Positions 52,873 to 63,578 of a stretch of DNA of 64,000 nucleotides are shown piece by piece. The notes under the pieces were generated by a model. It had not been told where the DNA came from. It ran no database searches and was given only the letters and a program-made list of their open reading frames with translations. Location of the stretch: the NCBI GenBank assembly GCA_021732785.1, contig JAKFUG010000012.1, forward strand, positions 290,326 through 354,325. Reading direction: 5' to 3'. The translations under genes were made by a program, and so were the position numbers. The DNA comes from Planctomycetaceae bacterium (lineage in GTDB: Bacteria; Planctomycetota; Planctomycetia; Planctomycetales; Planctomycetaceae). Each line of letters begins with the position of its first letter. Positions within the stretch are counted from its first letter, which is position 1.

Positions 52873-53417
52873 GGCGTTTCCCCGGCGGAGGAAGTGGTGG
52901 GAAGGCTGGATTCCATCGGAGCGTCGGATTCAATCGCACGGGTCACATCCTGATACGCCTCGATCGCCAGGATCATCTGTTCCAGGACGGCAATCATCTT
53001 CGGAACTTCCTGATCGAAGTCGCGATCCAGCGGGGCGATCTTCCCGAGAAATTCGTCCGCTTGTTCGCGAGCCCGCAGCGCCCACCGGCGGGTGATGTCG
53101 ACCTGTTCCAGACAGTAGTCCACGCGGGCTTTCGCTTTTCGCAGCGCGACCTGTTCCTCGATGCACGCGGATCGATGCCCGGCGACGGTCTTCATCCGGC
53201 AGGCATCGAGATTGGAGCGGGCCGAGGCGATCTTGTCGTAACCGCGGCGAAGTTGTTCCTGCCAGTAGCGCGGTTGCTCCTGTTCCAGCCACAACATCGT
53301 CCGGTGCGTTTCCTGCCGGAGACTGCCGAGCGCCGCCGGGCCGCGGTCCAGAAACGACACCACCGCAGCCCGAAAGGCGACGATGGCATCAATGTTGGTC
53401 ACACGGGCGGACGGCAT
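52869..53417 (-). CDS. Helical coiled-coil protein next to WXG100
   Basis: A 182-residue all-helical soluble protein (LRQETHRTMLWLEQEQPRYW; YDKIASARSNLDACRMKTV; DITRRWALRAREQADEFLGK). No signal or helix of membrane type. Size and helicity recall LXG/EssD-like or YukD-partner chaperones but no motif proves this. It lies 115 bp after the WXG100-like gene and overlaps the toroid gene by 4 bp, so it is produced with them. Confidence 0.6.
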   Translation of the reverse strand: MPSARVTNIDAIVAFRAAVVSFLDRGPAALGSLRQETHRTMLWLEQEQPRYWQEQLRRGYDKIASARSNLDACRMKTVAGHRSACIEEQVALRKAKARVDYCLEQVDITRRWALRAREQADEFLGKIAPLDRDFDQEVPKMIAVLEQMILAIEAYQDVTRAIESDAPMESSLPTTSSAGETP

Positions 53418-53532
53418 GCGTGCGGTTTCTCAATCGGGCGGAACAACACGTCCAGCAGAAATGAAACGGAGAAATGTCGTCAGATTCAACAGGGAAGATC
53501 GCGAGTCCAGTGATGCTGCAAAGCACAAGTGG

Positions 53533-53805
53533 TTAATGTTGTTGGAGATACTCCTCGATCCGTTCGGCTTTGCGTAGCAGATACGGAATATGTTCTTCGT
53601 TGGCTTCCACAAACCGGGCGGCCATCCGCAGGTGTTGCGAGAATTCCTCGGCGAATTTTTGATGTTCCTGATCGCGCCAGGTTTGACTGAGCGAATTCAA
53701 CTGACCGGCCAGCACCGTCAATTTGGATTGCAGGTCGCCGTTGAAATCGCGCAGCATTCCCGCAAACCGACGGAGATCTTCCGGATCGACAATCGCCTGT
53801 GACAT
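53533..53805 (-). CDS. WXG100 (ESAT-6-like) family protein
   Basis: A 90-residue two-helix hairpin protein. Helix 1 is DPEDLRRFAGMLRDFNGDLQ and continues to LNSLSQ. The turn is T-W43-R44-D45 in place of W-x-G. Helix 2 is EHQKFAEEFSQHLRMAARFV. Size and layout match ESAT-6/WXG100; the Gly-to-Asp change at the turn is common in non-actinobacterial members. In other phyla such proteins are substrates of type VII secretion, which needs an FtsK-like ATPase (EccC/EssC); none is in this window. First gene of the cluster. Confidence 0.8.
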   Translation of the reverse strand: MSQAIVDPEDLRRFAGMLRDFNGDLQSKLTVLAGQLNSLSQTWRDQEHQKFAEEFSQHLRMAARFVEANEEHIPYLLRKAERIEEYLQQH

Positions 53806-53907
53806 GCGGCCTCCCTTCGGGTGAAAGACGTGCCCCCTACGGCCACGCTATTCACTCTAACGAATTTTTGCGGCCGTCGTCAAAATCCGGGCCGCGTAAT
53901 TTTCCGT

Positions 53908-54112
53908 GTCGCCCTGTCGCTCCGCGACAGGAAAGCCGATTGTCCACCGACGCGAAGCCTTCACCGCAGCCACGAGAGAAGAGTCGGGGCAGGGGCCCCG
54001 ACCTATGGAATGGGAGATTTGCTGTCAATCATCGGTCGGGGCCCCCGCCCCGACTCTTCGGAACTCCAGCTGCGTTTTCACTGGCTTTCCTGTCGCGGAG
54101 CGACAGGGCGAC
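53908..54112. repeat. Long inverted repeat (CTGTCGCTCCGCGACAG) hosting a nested element
   Basis: Outer arms 53908-53937 and 54083-54112 are perfect 30 bp reverse complements; each arm is itself a hairpin (CTGTCGC / GCGACAG). The ~145 bp centre contains family 1 copy d at 53978-54059. The right arm codes the last residues and stop of the DUF2293 protein. Confidence 0.92.
53978..54059. repeat. Palindromic element family 1, copy d (nested)
   Basis: Arms from 53978 (GAAGAGTCGGGGCAGGGGCC...) and to 54059 (...GCCCCCGCCCCGACTCTTC) pair with two or three mismatches. The centre (ATGGAATGGGAGATTTGCTG...) is like copies b and c. It sits in the loop of the larger palindrome, showing it arrived later or that both moved as one. 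Confidence 0.92.
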
Positions 54113-54788
54113 ATTGAGCCAGAGCCGCCGATAGCGGACATTCTCCCGACGGAATCGTTTCCCCGTTGCGATACCGACGCAACAATTCGCGCGATTGTGC
54201 GGCCAATTGCTGTCTCACTGCCCGGCGTTCCCCTTTGCGACGCGCGATCTGCATGTCGTCGTACTCCGTCGTTTGGTGTCGCAGCCACGCAATGACCGCG
54301 GCTTCGGCCCGGCGCTCGATGGGGATGCGTTGCGTCCGGGCGACCGTGCCACTGCCGACGGGGGTCGCATGTTGAGCCACGGCGGTGGCCACTTTTTCAG
54401 CGAGTTCCGCATGCAACGGGGCGAAGTTCAGGAAATTGACCACCGCTTGCTGAAAGTCTTCGACATATTCCGTTTGTTTCCGTTCCCGTCGAGTGGTGTC
54501 AGCCACACGGCGCTTGGCGTACGTTTCAGTCGCCCGCTCGGTTTCGAGTTCCGCCCGGATCGCCACCACGCGGTCCGCTGCCGCGAGCACCCCCTGCGAA
54601 AACGTCCGGCGGCCCTTCTTTTCCTGAATCGTCCACGCCGGACCACCCGCTTTCAGCCGCCGGGTCAACGCCGCATCACCGGGCGGGACGAGTTCCCATC
54701 CCGTGGGATACGCCGCCACCGTCCCGTCCGCAAACCGCACCGTCCCCACTTCCGGCCCCGGCGAAACCACCCGCGTCAGCATCGGCAT
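54078..54788 (-). CDS. DUF2293 family protein
   Basis: A 236-residue soluble protein. The N-terminal ~50 residues (VSPGPEVGTVRFADGTVAAY) form a small beta domain. The C-terminal ~90 hold the DUF2293 core: QRIPIERRAEAAVIAWLRHQ then YDDMQIARRKGERRAVRQQL. The central part is helical. Function unknown for the family. The last residues CRPVAPRQESQ are encoded by a dispersed palindrome arm, so the native C-terminus has probably been replaced or extended. ATG 54788 with GGAG upstream. Confidence 0.8.
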   Translation of the reverse strand: MPMLTRVVSPGPEVGTVRFADGTVAAYPTGWELVPPGDAALTRRLKAGGPAWTIQEKKGRRTFSQGVLAAADRVVAIRAELETERATETYAKRRVADTTRRERKQTEYVEDFQQAVVNFLNFAPLHAELAEKVATAVAQHATPVGSGTVARTQRIPIERRAEAAVIAWLRHQTTEYDDMQIARRKGERRAVRQQLAAQSRELLRRYRNGETIPSGECPLSAALAQCRPVAPRQESQ

Positions 54789-54837
54789 CCGTTCCGACTC
54801 CGAATCGTTCTTGTGACTGTTGATTCTGCGTGAATGC

Positions 54838-54928
54838 GTGTGCCACTGGCTCTGCCAGTGTCTTCGTTTTCTGAATGCTCAAGCTCTCAGCCACAAACAG
54901 GAAGACACTGGCAGAGCCAGTGGCACAC
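54838..54928. repeat. Palindromic element family 3 (TGCCACTGGCTCTGCCAGTG), copy a
   Basis: Perfect 28 bp arms 54838-54865 and 54901-54928 around a 35 bp centre. Each arm is itself partly palindromic (CACTGGCTCTGCCAGTG). It lies between the DUF2293 start and the hydrolase stop. A second copy is at 63472-63548. Confidence 0.93.
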
Positions 54929-54931
54929 GGA

Positions 54932-55765
54932 TCACTCTTTTACCGCCTCAGGCTTCACTGCCGCATGCTTGACAATAAACTCCACGATCGGCGTCGAGTC
55001 CGTCAGTCCGTGCGGATGGTGACCGACGCCTGGTTTGGCGATGACGGTGATGTCACCACCGAGGGCGTGGTAGCGGTCGATGATCAGCCCCGTGTTTTCT
55101 TCCCACGGCACCACTTCATCGGCGTCACCGTACACATGCAGCAACGGCACTTTGGCTTTGGCGAGCGGGGCGAGATTATCGACGGGGTTCAATCTGTACG
55201 CTTTCGCTGCTTCATCGTTGGCGAAACCGTAGTGTTCGAGAATGATTTTCCAGTTCGACTCGCTTCGTTTCGCTTTACCGAAGCCGCCGGGCCAACTTTT
55301 GAAATCGCACACCGGGGCGTCGACATAGATGCACGCGACTTTGTCCGGATTCGCGGCCGCCCAGTTGTAGCAATAGAGTCCGCCACGGCTGAGCCCGACC
55401 AGAGCGACCTTCTTCGCGAAGCCGTACTTGCCGGTCAATTCCGCGTAAAGATCGTTCCAATGCTTCACCGCGGCGGGGCTGCCGAGCATGTCCGACACCC
55501 CCAGATAGACAATGTGAAAGCCCCGCTTCAGCAGCGCGATGTCCGGGTCCGGCTTGTGTCCGAAGAACTCTCCATGCCAGACCCACGGCTTTCCTTCGGC
55601 GATCTTGTCCGGCACGACGACCGTCGCTTCTTTCCCGGCGACCACGAAATCAAACTTTCGGAATCCATGCCAGTCGCTTTGCGTCCCGGGAAATGGCGCG
55701 GCGTCTTGAGCCGAGGCGGTGGCCGCGAGACAACAGCCCATCACGATCAATCGCACAGCCAGCAT
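54932..55765 (-). CDS. Secreted alpha/beta hydrolase
   Basis: A 277-residue exported hydrolase. Signal peptide MLAVRLIVMGCCLAATASAQ. Nucleophile S126 in GLSRGGLYC, probable acid in HVYGDADEVVPWE, and catalytic His in KPGVGHHPHGL. The lid region is small. It belongs to the group of secreted peptidase/esterase-like hydrolases common in planctomycetes. Substrate not known. The ATG is well placed. Confidence 0.82.
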   Translation of the reverse strand: MLAVRLIVMGCCLAATASAQDAAPFPGTQSDWHGFRKFDFVVAGKEATVVVPDKIAEGKPWVWHGEFFGHKPDPDIALLKRGFHIVYLGVSDMLGSPAAVKHWNDLYAELTGKYGFAKKVALVGLSRGGLYCYNWAAANPDKVACIYVDAPVCDFKSWPGGFGKAKRSESNWKIILEHYGFANDEAAKAYRLNPVDNLAPLAKAKVPLLHVYGDADEVVPWEENTGLIIDRYHALGGDITVIAKPGVGHHPHGLTDSTPIVEFIVKHAAVKPEAVKE

Positions 55766-55843
55766 GCTCTCGGTTCCTTCAGATGGTGAATGATCGCATG
55801 ATATGCCGGATGCGAATGTTGTGCGATCAACTCAGGACGTGAC

Positions 55844-56647
55844 ATGGAATTGCGGGAGTTTGCGGAGCGGGTGCTGTTTTCGGATCGGCTCGACATCAAA
55901 ATCGAGCGCGTGCGGGAACCGTTTACCGATGAGCACCCCGGCGAAGCGGACAGGGTGACGACGCCCACGCGGCCGGTGAATCTCGTCTTTGGTGCCCCAC
56001 GGACTGCCCCGCCGATGCCGAGTCCGAATACGTTTGAGGATCCGCAACGGCGCGGCATCGCCCATCACATCATGGCGAATCACGAGTTGCAGGCGCTCGA
56101 AGTCATGGCCGCGCAACTGCTGGCCTACCCCGATGCGCCCACGGAATTCCGGCTCGGCATGGCGAAGGTGATGGAAGACGAACAACGCCACACACGCATG
56201 CACTGCGAACGCTGTGAATCGCTCGGCGTGCCGTTTGGATCGCGGCCGGTGAACAGTTACATCTGGCGGAAGTCGCAGGAATTTCGGGACATCCTCGATT
56301 ATCTCGCCGGGTTGCCGCTCACGTTTGAAGGCTGTAATCTCGATCACACCGTCGAACTGGAAGACCACTTCCGCCGCGCGGGTGACCCGAAAAGCGCCGC
56401 GGTCATGCGACAGATTCATCACGACGAAATCGAACACGTTGCCTTCGGTTACCAATGGCTGGTGCGACTCAAGCCGCCGGAACTTTCCGATTGGGACGCC
56501 TACGTCCAACATCTTCACTGGCCGCTGCGACCGGCAAAGTCCATCGGCGACCAATTCCAGTTAGACGCCCGCATCGCCGCAGGGTTGTCGCCGGAGTTTG
56601 TCGAGCGACTGCGGACGATTGCGGTGCAGGACCAGGAAGATTCGTAG
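55844..56647 (+). CDS. DUF455 family ferritin-like protein
   Basis: A 267-residue soluble helical protein with three metal-ligand motifs of a ferritin-like di-iron bundle: ANHELQALEVMA, EDEQRHTRMHCERC and HHDEIEHVAFGYQW. These match DUF455 (COG2833), conserved in bacteria, of unknown reaction. Length is normal. It diverges from the hydrolase gene (78 bp). A large repeat region follows the stop. Confidence 0.88.
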   Translation: MELREFAERVLFSDRLDIKIERVREPFTDEHPGEADRVTTPTRPVNLVFGAPRTAPPMPSPNTFEDPQRRGIAHHIMANHELQALEVMAAQLLAYPDAPTEFRLGMAKVMEDEQRHTRMHCERCESLGVPFGSRPVNSYIWRKSQEFRDILDYLAGLPLTFEGCNLDHTVELEDHFRRAGDPKSAAVMRQIHHDEIEHVAFGYQWLVRLKPPELSDWDAYVQHLHWPLRPAKSIGDQFQLDARIAAGLSPEFVERLRTIAVQDQEDS

Positions 56648-58869
<2,222 letters not shown>

Positions 58870-58906
58870 TCGAGAGTTGAGAGACAAGAGTCTAGAGCCA
58901 GAAGAG

Positions 58907-58941
58907 TCCTTCGCTTGCGATTAGCGGATCACACAGTCCGC
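58907..58941 (+). repeat. 3'-flanking 35 bp dispersed repeat, copy 2
   Basis: TCCT-TCGCTTGCGATTAGCGGAT-CACACAGTCC, matching the repeat after rpsM over about 32 of 35 positions. It lies 38 bp after the groEL1 stop. Between them is a low-complexity run of GAGAG/GAGTC words. Confidence 0.72.
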
Positions 58942-58995
58942 GATGATTAATAAATCCACAACAAAACAAATATCACTCACATCGGAGAATCACGA

Positions 58996-59286
58996 ATGAG
59001 CTTGAAGCCTCTGGATGACCGCGTTGTTGTCGAGCCGTTGACCGCCGAAGCCAAGACCGCGGGCGGCATCGTCCTCCCGGAAACGGCCAAGGAAAAGCCG
59101 CAGCGTGGCAAAGTCGTCGCCGTCGGCCCCGGTCGGTTGCTCGACTCCGGCGACCGTCACCCGATCGCCCTGAAAGTCGGCGATGAAGTCCTCTTCGCCA
59201 AGTACGGCGGGACCGAAATCGAAATCGACGGCAAGGAAGTCAAGATCCTCCGCGAAGCCGACATCCTCGCGAAAGTGACGGGTTGA
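58996..59286 (+). CDS. groES: Co-chaperonin GroES
   Basis: A 96-residue cap for GroEL. Starts [20 protein letters not shown], mobile loop around [16 protein letters not shown], and the [20 protein letters not shown] beta core; ends [17 protein letters not shown]. Normal length. The leader before it (58930-58980) is AT-rich with runs of A, unlike the rest of the window. It lies between two groEL genes, with GGAGAATCACG before the ATG. Confidence 0.97.
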   Translation: MSLKPLDDRVVVEPLTAEAKTAGGIVLPETAKEKPQRGKVVAVGPGRLLDSGDRHPIALKVGDEVLFAKYGGTEIEIDGKEVKILREADILAKVTG

Positions 59287-59294
59287 GGGATTAG

Positions 59295-59337
59295 TGGGCA
59301 GGGGACAGTGGGCAGCAATACCGCCCGTGTCCCTGTC
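59295..59337 (+). promoter_or_regulatory. Imperfect hairpin between groES and groEL2
   Basis: GGGGACAGTGGGC pairs with GCCCGTGTCCC (bulge in the stem) around a 9 base loop AGCAATACC. It may lower readthrough from groES to groEL2. The flanking words (AGTGGGCAG, CCACTTTCCAC) form a word-repeat like that at 16044. Confidence 0.45.
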
Positions 59338-59396
59338 TTTGCTATCCACTGACCACTTTCCACTATCCACTGACAACTCACTCGGAGTGCTTCACT

Positions 59397-61016
59397 TTGG
59401 CTAAGCAACTGCTCTTTGACGATCGCGCGCGGCTGAAGCTGCAGCGCGGCGTGGATATTCTCGCTCAGGCCGTCGCCGTCACCATGGGACCGACCGGCCG
59501 CAACGTCATCATCGACAAGTCGTTCGGCAACCCGGTCGTCACCAAGGACGGCGTGACGGTGTCGAAGGAAGTCGAACTCGACGATCCGTTCGAGAACATG
59601 GGCGCGAAGCTCGTGAACGAAGTCGCCTCGAAGACCAGCGACACCGCTGGCGACGGGACGACGACGGCGACCGTGCTCGCCCGCGCCATCTACAGCGAAG
59701 GTCTCCGCGGCCTGACTCTCGGGGCTAACCCGACCGTCGTCCGCCGAGGGATCGACAAGGCCGTGGAAGCCGCGATCGCGGTCCTCGAAAAGATGGCCAA
59801 GCCGGTCGAATCGAAGGCCGAAATCGCTCAGGTCGGAGCCATCTCCGCCAACAGCGACAAGGAAATCGGGAACCTCATCGCCGACGCGATGGAAAAGGTC
59901 GGCCGCGATGGCGTGATCACCGTCGAAGAAGGCAAGGGCAACAACACGACCCTCGAACTCGCCGAAGGGATGCAGTTCGACAAGGGCTATGTGTCGCCCT
60001 ACTTCGTGACCAACCCGGACGAGATGAAGGCGATCCTCACCGATTGCTACATCCTGCTGTTCGAGAAGAAGATTTCGAGCCTGCGGGAATTCGTGCCGCT
60101 GCTCGAAAAGGTCGCCCAGAAGGGCAAGCCGCTGTTGGTTGTCGCGGAAGATGTCGATGGCGAAGCCCTCACGGCCCTCGTCGTCAACAAGCTCCGCGGC
60201 GTGCTCAACATTTGCGCGGTGAAGGCCCCGGGCTTCGGTGACCGTCGCAAGTCGATGATGGGCGACATGGCCACCCTTACCGGCGGTACGCTCATCTCCG
60301 AAGACCTCGGCATCAAGCTCGAAAGCGTCGAACTCGCCCATCTCGGCCGTGCCAAGCGCGTCGAAGTCGGCAAGGATGATTGCACGATCATCGAAGGGGG
60401 CGGCGAATCCGCGGCGATCAAGGCCCGTGTCGACCAGATCCGCAAGCAGATCGAAGGGACCGACAGCGAGTACGATCGCGAGAAGTTCCAGGAACGTCTG
60501 GCGAAGCTGACCGGCGGCGTGGCGATCATCTCGGTGGGTGCTGCGACCGAAGCCGAAATGAAGCAGACCAAGGCCCGCATGGAAGACGCCCTGCACGCCA
60601 CCCGTGCCGCCGTCGAAGAAGGCATCCTGCCCGGCGGCGGCGTCGCGCTGCTGCGGTGCATTGACGCGGTCAGCGAAGTGAAGGCCAAGGGCGACGAAAA
60701 GATCGGCGTGGCGATTGTCGCCCGCGCTCTGGAAGCCCCGATCCGTCAGATCGTCAACAACTGCGGACTTGACGGTTCGGTGATCGCCGACGAAGTCCGC
60801 TCGATGGACAAGAACAAGGGTTTCGACGCGAACACCCGCGAATACGTCGACATGTTCAAAGCCGGGATCATCGACCCCGCGAAGGTCGTGAAGAACGCTC
60901 TGCTGAATGCGTCGTCCATCGCCGGTCTGATGCTGACGACCCAGGTTCTCGTCACCCGCACCGACGAACCTGGTTCGGACAAGAAGAAGCCGACAGTCGA
61001 AGGCGCGGTGAAGTAG
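59397..61016 (+). CDS. groEL2: Chaperonin GroEL, copy 2 (no GGM tail)
   Basis: A 539-residue chaperonin. TTG start with CGGAG 10 bp before it. The family motifs are the same as copy 1 ([27 protein letters not shown]) but the sequence differs throughout, and the C-terminus ends [14 protein letters not shown] with no GGM repeat. Loss of the tail suggests a specialised duplicate. It is separated from groES by 110 bp; a terminator follows at 61087. Confidence 0.95.
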   Translation: MAKQLLFDDRARLKLQRGVDILAQAVAVTMGPTGRNVIIDKSFGNPVVTKDGVTVSKEVELDDPFENMGAKLVNEVASKTSDTAGDGTTTATVLARAIYSEGLRGLTLGANPTVVRRGIDKAVEAAIAVLEKMAKPVESKAEIAQVGAISANSDKEIGNLIADAMEKVGRDGVITVEEGKGNNTTLELAEGMQFDKGYVSPYFVTNPDEMKAILTDCYILLFEKKISSLREFVPLLEKVAQKGKPLLVVAEDVDGEALTALVVNKLRGVLNICAVKAPGFGDRRKSMMGDMATLTGGTLISEDLGIKLESVELAHLGRAKRVEVGKDDCTIIEGGGESAAIKARVDQIRKQIEGTDSEYDREKFQERLAKLTGGVAIISVGAATEAEMKQTKARMEDALHATRAAVEEGILPGGGVALLRCIDAVSEVKAKGDEKIGVAIVARALEAPIRQIVNNCGLDGSVIADEVRSMDKNKGFDANTREYVDMFKAGIIDPAKVVKNALLNASSIAGLMLTTQVLVTRTDEPGSDKKKPTVEGAVK

Positions 61017-61020
61017 TCTC

Positions 61021-61040
61021 CCCCGCTTGCGATTTGCGGA
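61021..61040 (+). repeat. 3'-flanking dispersed repeat, short copy after groEL2
   Basis: CCCCGCTTGCGATTTGCGGA, four bases after the groEL2 stop. It shares the CGCTTGCGATT core with the copies after rpsM and groEL1. Stem CCGC/GCGG possible. Confidence 0.65.
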
Positions 61041-61086
61041 CGACTACGGCCGCCTACGTTCATCCGAAGGAACGGAACCCCAACAT

Positions 61087-61123
61087 GAAGCCCGGTTTCT
61101 CCCCAGAAGCCGGGCTTCTGTTT
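61087..61123 (+). terminator. Rho-independent terminator after groEL2
   Basis: Perfect 9 bp stem GAAGCCCGG / CCGGGCTTC with a 14 base loop, then TGTTT. It is 71 bp after the groEL2 stop and closes the groEL1-groES-groEL2 unit. Confidence 0.85.
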
Positions 61124-61165
61124 GCATGACGAGATGCAATAATTCCACCATCGCGAATCTTGGCA

Positions 61166-61182
61166 TCCGCAAAGCGCAAGCG
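61166..61182 (-). repeat. TCCGCAAAGCGCAAGCG short repeat before dnaJ
   Basis: Reverse-complement form of the CGCTTGCG(C/A)TTTGCGGA core. It lies between the groEL2 terminator and dnaJ. With the copy at 61021 it makes a widely spaced inverted pair around the terminator. Confidence 0.6.
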
Positions 61183-61238
61183 TAGTTGATTGTCTTCCTC
61201 TGGCTCTTGACTCTTAGCTCTGGACTCTCGACCTCCTC

Positions 61239-62384
61239 ATGGCCACCAAACGCGATTATTACGAAATCCTGATGGTCGAACGGTCGGCGACCCTGGACGA
61301 CATTAAGAAGTCGTATCGCAAGCTGGCGGCGAAGTTTCATCCGGATCGCAACCCCGGCGATGCGGAGGCAATTGAGAAGTTCAAGGAAGCGTCCGAAGCG
61401 TTCGATGTGCTCAGCACTCCCGAGAAGAAATCCCGGTACGACCGCTTCGGTCACCAGGGTCTTGAAGGCATGGGCGGCGGAGCGGGCGGCGGCTTCCACG
61501 ATGTGCAGGACATCTTCGAAGCGTTCGGCGATGTCTTCGGCGACCTGTTCGGCGGCGGTGGGGGAAAACGTCGCGGCGCCGGTGGTCCCCGGGCGCGGCG
61601 GGGCGAACATCTCCGTTCACAGATCACCATCGATCTCGTCGAAGCAGCGCTCGGTTGCAAGCGCGAACTCGAAATCCAGCGTCATGTTCCTTGCGCCACC
61701 TGCAAAGCGACCGGCGCGAAACCCGGCACCACTCCCGAGAAGTGCGATTACTGCGGTGGTCACGGCCAGGTCGTGCAGTCGCAAGGTTTCTTCCGCGTTC
61801 AAACCGTCTGCCCGGCGTGTCAGGGAGCGGGCAAAGTCATCCGCGAGAAGTGCAGCGATTGCCGTGGGACCCGGTTCACCAACACCCGCGTCAAGCTGGA
61901 AGTGAAGGTTCCCGGCGGCGTCGACAACGAGATGCAAATCCGCATCGGCGGCGAAGGCGATCCCGGCGAGAACGGTGGTCCGAGCGGTGACCTGTACGTC
62001 GACATCCGGGTGAAGACGCATCCGCTGTTTCAGCGCGAAGGCCGCCACCTGGTCTGCGAGGTTCCATTGACGTTCGCGCAAGCCGCGCTGGGGACCGAAC
62101 TCGAAATCCCGCTCATTACGGGTCAACACAAGCTGACAATTCCCAAGGGGACACAACCGGGCGAGGCGTTCCGCCTGAAAGGGCAAGGCATGCCCGATCC
62201 GCACGGCGGTCCGCGGGGTGACCTTGTCGCCCGCGTCCAGGTGGAAGTCCCGAAGAAGCTGACCAAGAAGCACGAAGAGTTGTTGCGGCAACTGGCGGAA
62301 CTCGATCACAAGCATGTGAGCGCTCACCGCAAAAGTTTCTTTGAATCGGTGAAAGGCTTCTTCACGGGTGAAGAAGAAGAATAG
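61239..62384 (+). CDS. dnaJ: Chaperone protein DnaJ
   Basis: A 381-residue Hsp40 with full type I layout. J domain with HPD in AAKFHPDRNPGD; Gly/Phe-rich linker (GGGAGGGFHDVQDIFEAFGD); four zinc motifs CATC, CDYC, CPAC and CSDC; then the substrate-binding C-terminal domains. It should feed unfolded proteins to DnaK (not in this window) and use GrpE encoded next. ATG start. The stop is followed by another copy of the 3'-flanking repeat. Confidence 0.96.
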   Translation: MATKRDYYEILMVERSATLDDIKKSYRKLAAKFHPDRNPGDAEAIEKFKEASEAFDVLSTPEKKSRYDRFGHQGLEGMGGGAGGGFHDVQDIFEAFGDVFGDLFGGGGGKRRGAGGPRARRGEHLRSQITIDLVEAALGCKRELEIQRHVPCATCKATGAKPGTTPEKCDYCGGHGQVVQSQGFFRVQTVCPACQGAGKVIREKCSDCRGTRFTNTRVKLEVKVPGGVDNEMQIRIGGEGDPGENGGPSGDLYVDIRVKTHPLFQREGRHLVCEVPLTFAQAALGTELEIPLITGQHKLTIPKGTQPGEAFRLKGQGMPDPHGGPRGDLVARVQVEVPKKLTKKHEELLRQLAELDHKHVSAHRKSFFESVKGFFTGEEEE

Positions 62385-62413
62385 TCCTCGCCCCGCTTGC
62401 GCTTTGCCGGATC
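62385..62413 (+). repeat. 3'-flanking dispersed repeat, copy after dnaJ
   Basis: TCCTCG-CCCCGCTTGCGCTTTGCCGGATCAC directly after the dnaJ stop; shares TCCTCG, CGCTTGCG and GGATCAC with copies 1 and 2. Confidence 0.65.
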
Positions 62414-62495
62414 ACCAGACTCGCATGGTAGAATGAAAGCCGTTCCACCCTACGAATGCATCACCCCACAGACGATCAACCAAGACGAACCCGCC

Positions 62496-63014
62496 ATGAC
62501 CGACCCTACTCCGACACCGCCGCCTGCGTCTGAGACGCCGGATACGATTCCTATGGATTCCAGCGTGCAAGCCCTCACCGCTGAGCGCGACGACTTCCGC
62601 GACAAGTGGGCACGGGCACGGGCCGACCTCGAAAACTATCGCCGCCGCATCCAGCGGGAGATGGAGGACGACCGCAAGTATGCTGCGACGCCCATTGTCA
62701 AAGCGCTGCTGCCGGGGCTGGATGGTTTGCAACGCGCTCTCAAAGCGGCCTCAGCTTCCAAGAGCATTGATGAACTGACCGCCGGCATTGAAATGGTCGT
62801 CAAGCAGTTCGACGCGGCTCTGATCGGCCTCGGCGTGCAACCCATCGATGCCGTCGGAAAACCGTTCGACCCGCATCTGCACGAAGCGATTGCGCAGGTG
62901 CCGAACGCCGAGCATCCGCCGATGACCGTGATTGATGACATCGAACGGGGTTACACGCTGCATGAACGCATCGTGCGGCCGACGAAAGTGATTGTGTCCG
63001 CGGCACCGCAGTAG
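62496..63014 (+). CDS. grpE: Nucleotide exchange factor GrpE
   Basis: A 172-residue DnaK co-chaperone. Acidic/Pro-rich start (MTDPTPTPPPASETPDTIPM), long helix (ALTAERDDFRDKWARARADL ... YRRRIQREMEDDRKYAATPI), and the C-terminal beta domain with GKPFDPHLHEAIAQVPN and VRPTKVIVS. An in-frame ATG at 62433 would add 21 residues of non-homologous sequence. Lies 111 bp after dnaJ on the same strand. Confidence 0.93.
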   Translation: MTDPTPTPPPASETPDTIPMDSSVQALTAERDDFRDKWARARADLENYRRRIQREMEDDRKYAATPIVKALLPGLDGLQRALKAASASKSIDELTAGIEMVVKQFDAALIGLGVQPIDAVGKPFDPHLHEAIAQVPNAEHPPMTVIDDIERGYTLHERIVRPTKVIVSAAPQ

Positions 63015-63121
63015 ATGAGGAAATGAGGAATGTCGAAGGCAGAATGAGGAACGAAAACCATCTGCTCGCAGCTTCCTTTTTCGACATTCGGATTTCGACA
63101 TTCGACATTTCGGAGACAGCC

Positions 63122-63451
63122 ATGCCCACTTATGAATATGCCTGCGACGCCTGCGATCACAAGTGGGAAGAGTTCCAGTCGATCAAAGCCCCCGCGACAC
63201 AAAAATGCCCGACGTGCGGCAAGAAAAAGGCCCGTCGCTTGATCAGCGCCGGTGGCGGATTCCTCTTCAAAGGGACCGGCTTCTACATCACCGATTACCG
63301 CAGCGAAGGCTACAAGAAGAGTGCCGGCGCGGACAAAGCCTCATCCTCCGGCGGCGAAACCAAGTCGGAATCAAAGTCCGAGTCCAAGAGCGAAACCAAA
63401 AGCAGCGAGGCCAAGCCAAAGTCCGAAAGCAAGCCGAAGTCGGACAAGTAA
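63122..63451 (+). CDS. FmdB-like zinc-ribbon protein
   Basis: A 109-residue protein. The N-terminal ~45 residues form the FmdB/CxxC-CxxC zinc ribbon: MPTYEYACDACDHKWEEF ... CPTCGKKKARRLIS. The tail is a low-complexity Ser/Lys/Glu repeat (KSESKSESKSETKSSEAKPK). Family members are putative regulatory proteins of unknown target. GGAG just before the ATG. Follows grpE by 107 bp with a word-repeat (GACATTC) in between. Confidence 0.85.
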   Translation: MPTYEYACDACDHKWEEFQSIKAPATQKCPTCGKKKARRLISAGGGFLFKGTGFYITDYRSEGYKKSAGADKASSSGGETKSESKSESKSETKSSEAKPKSESKPKSDK

Positions 63452-63471
63452 CTGACAGGTCTTCTTTAAGT

Positions 63472-63548
63472 GTGTGCCACTGGCTCTGCCAGTGCGGATT
63501 GGCACCAACGGTCGATGATGGAAGACACTGGCAGAGCCAGTGGCACAC
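63472..63548. repeat. Palindromic element family 3, copy b
   Basis: Arms 63472-63494 (GTGTGCCACTGGCTCTGCCA...) and 63526-63548 are perfect reverse complements of 23 bp. Same arm sequence as the copy at 54838. Lies between the fmdB-like and yacG genes. Confidence 0.92.
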
Positions 63549-63578
63549 CAGGGCGACTCTCCGGCACGGTTGTGATTT

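Noticed and set aside
59157..60596. A 479-codon minus-strand frame across groES/groEL2
   Set aside because: Same cause as above: shadow of groEL2.
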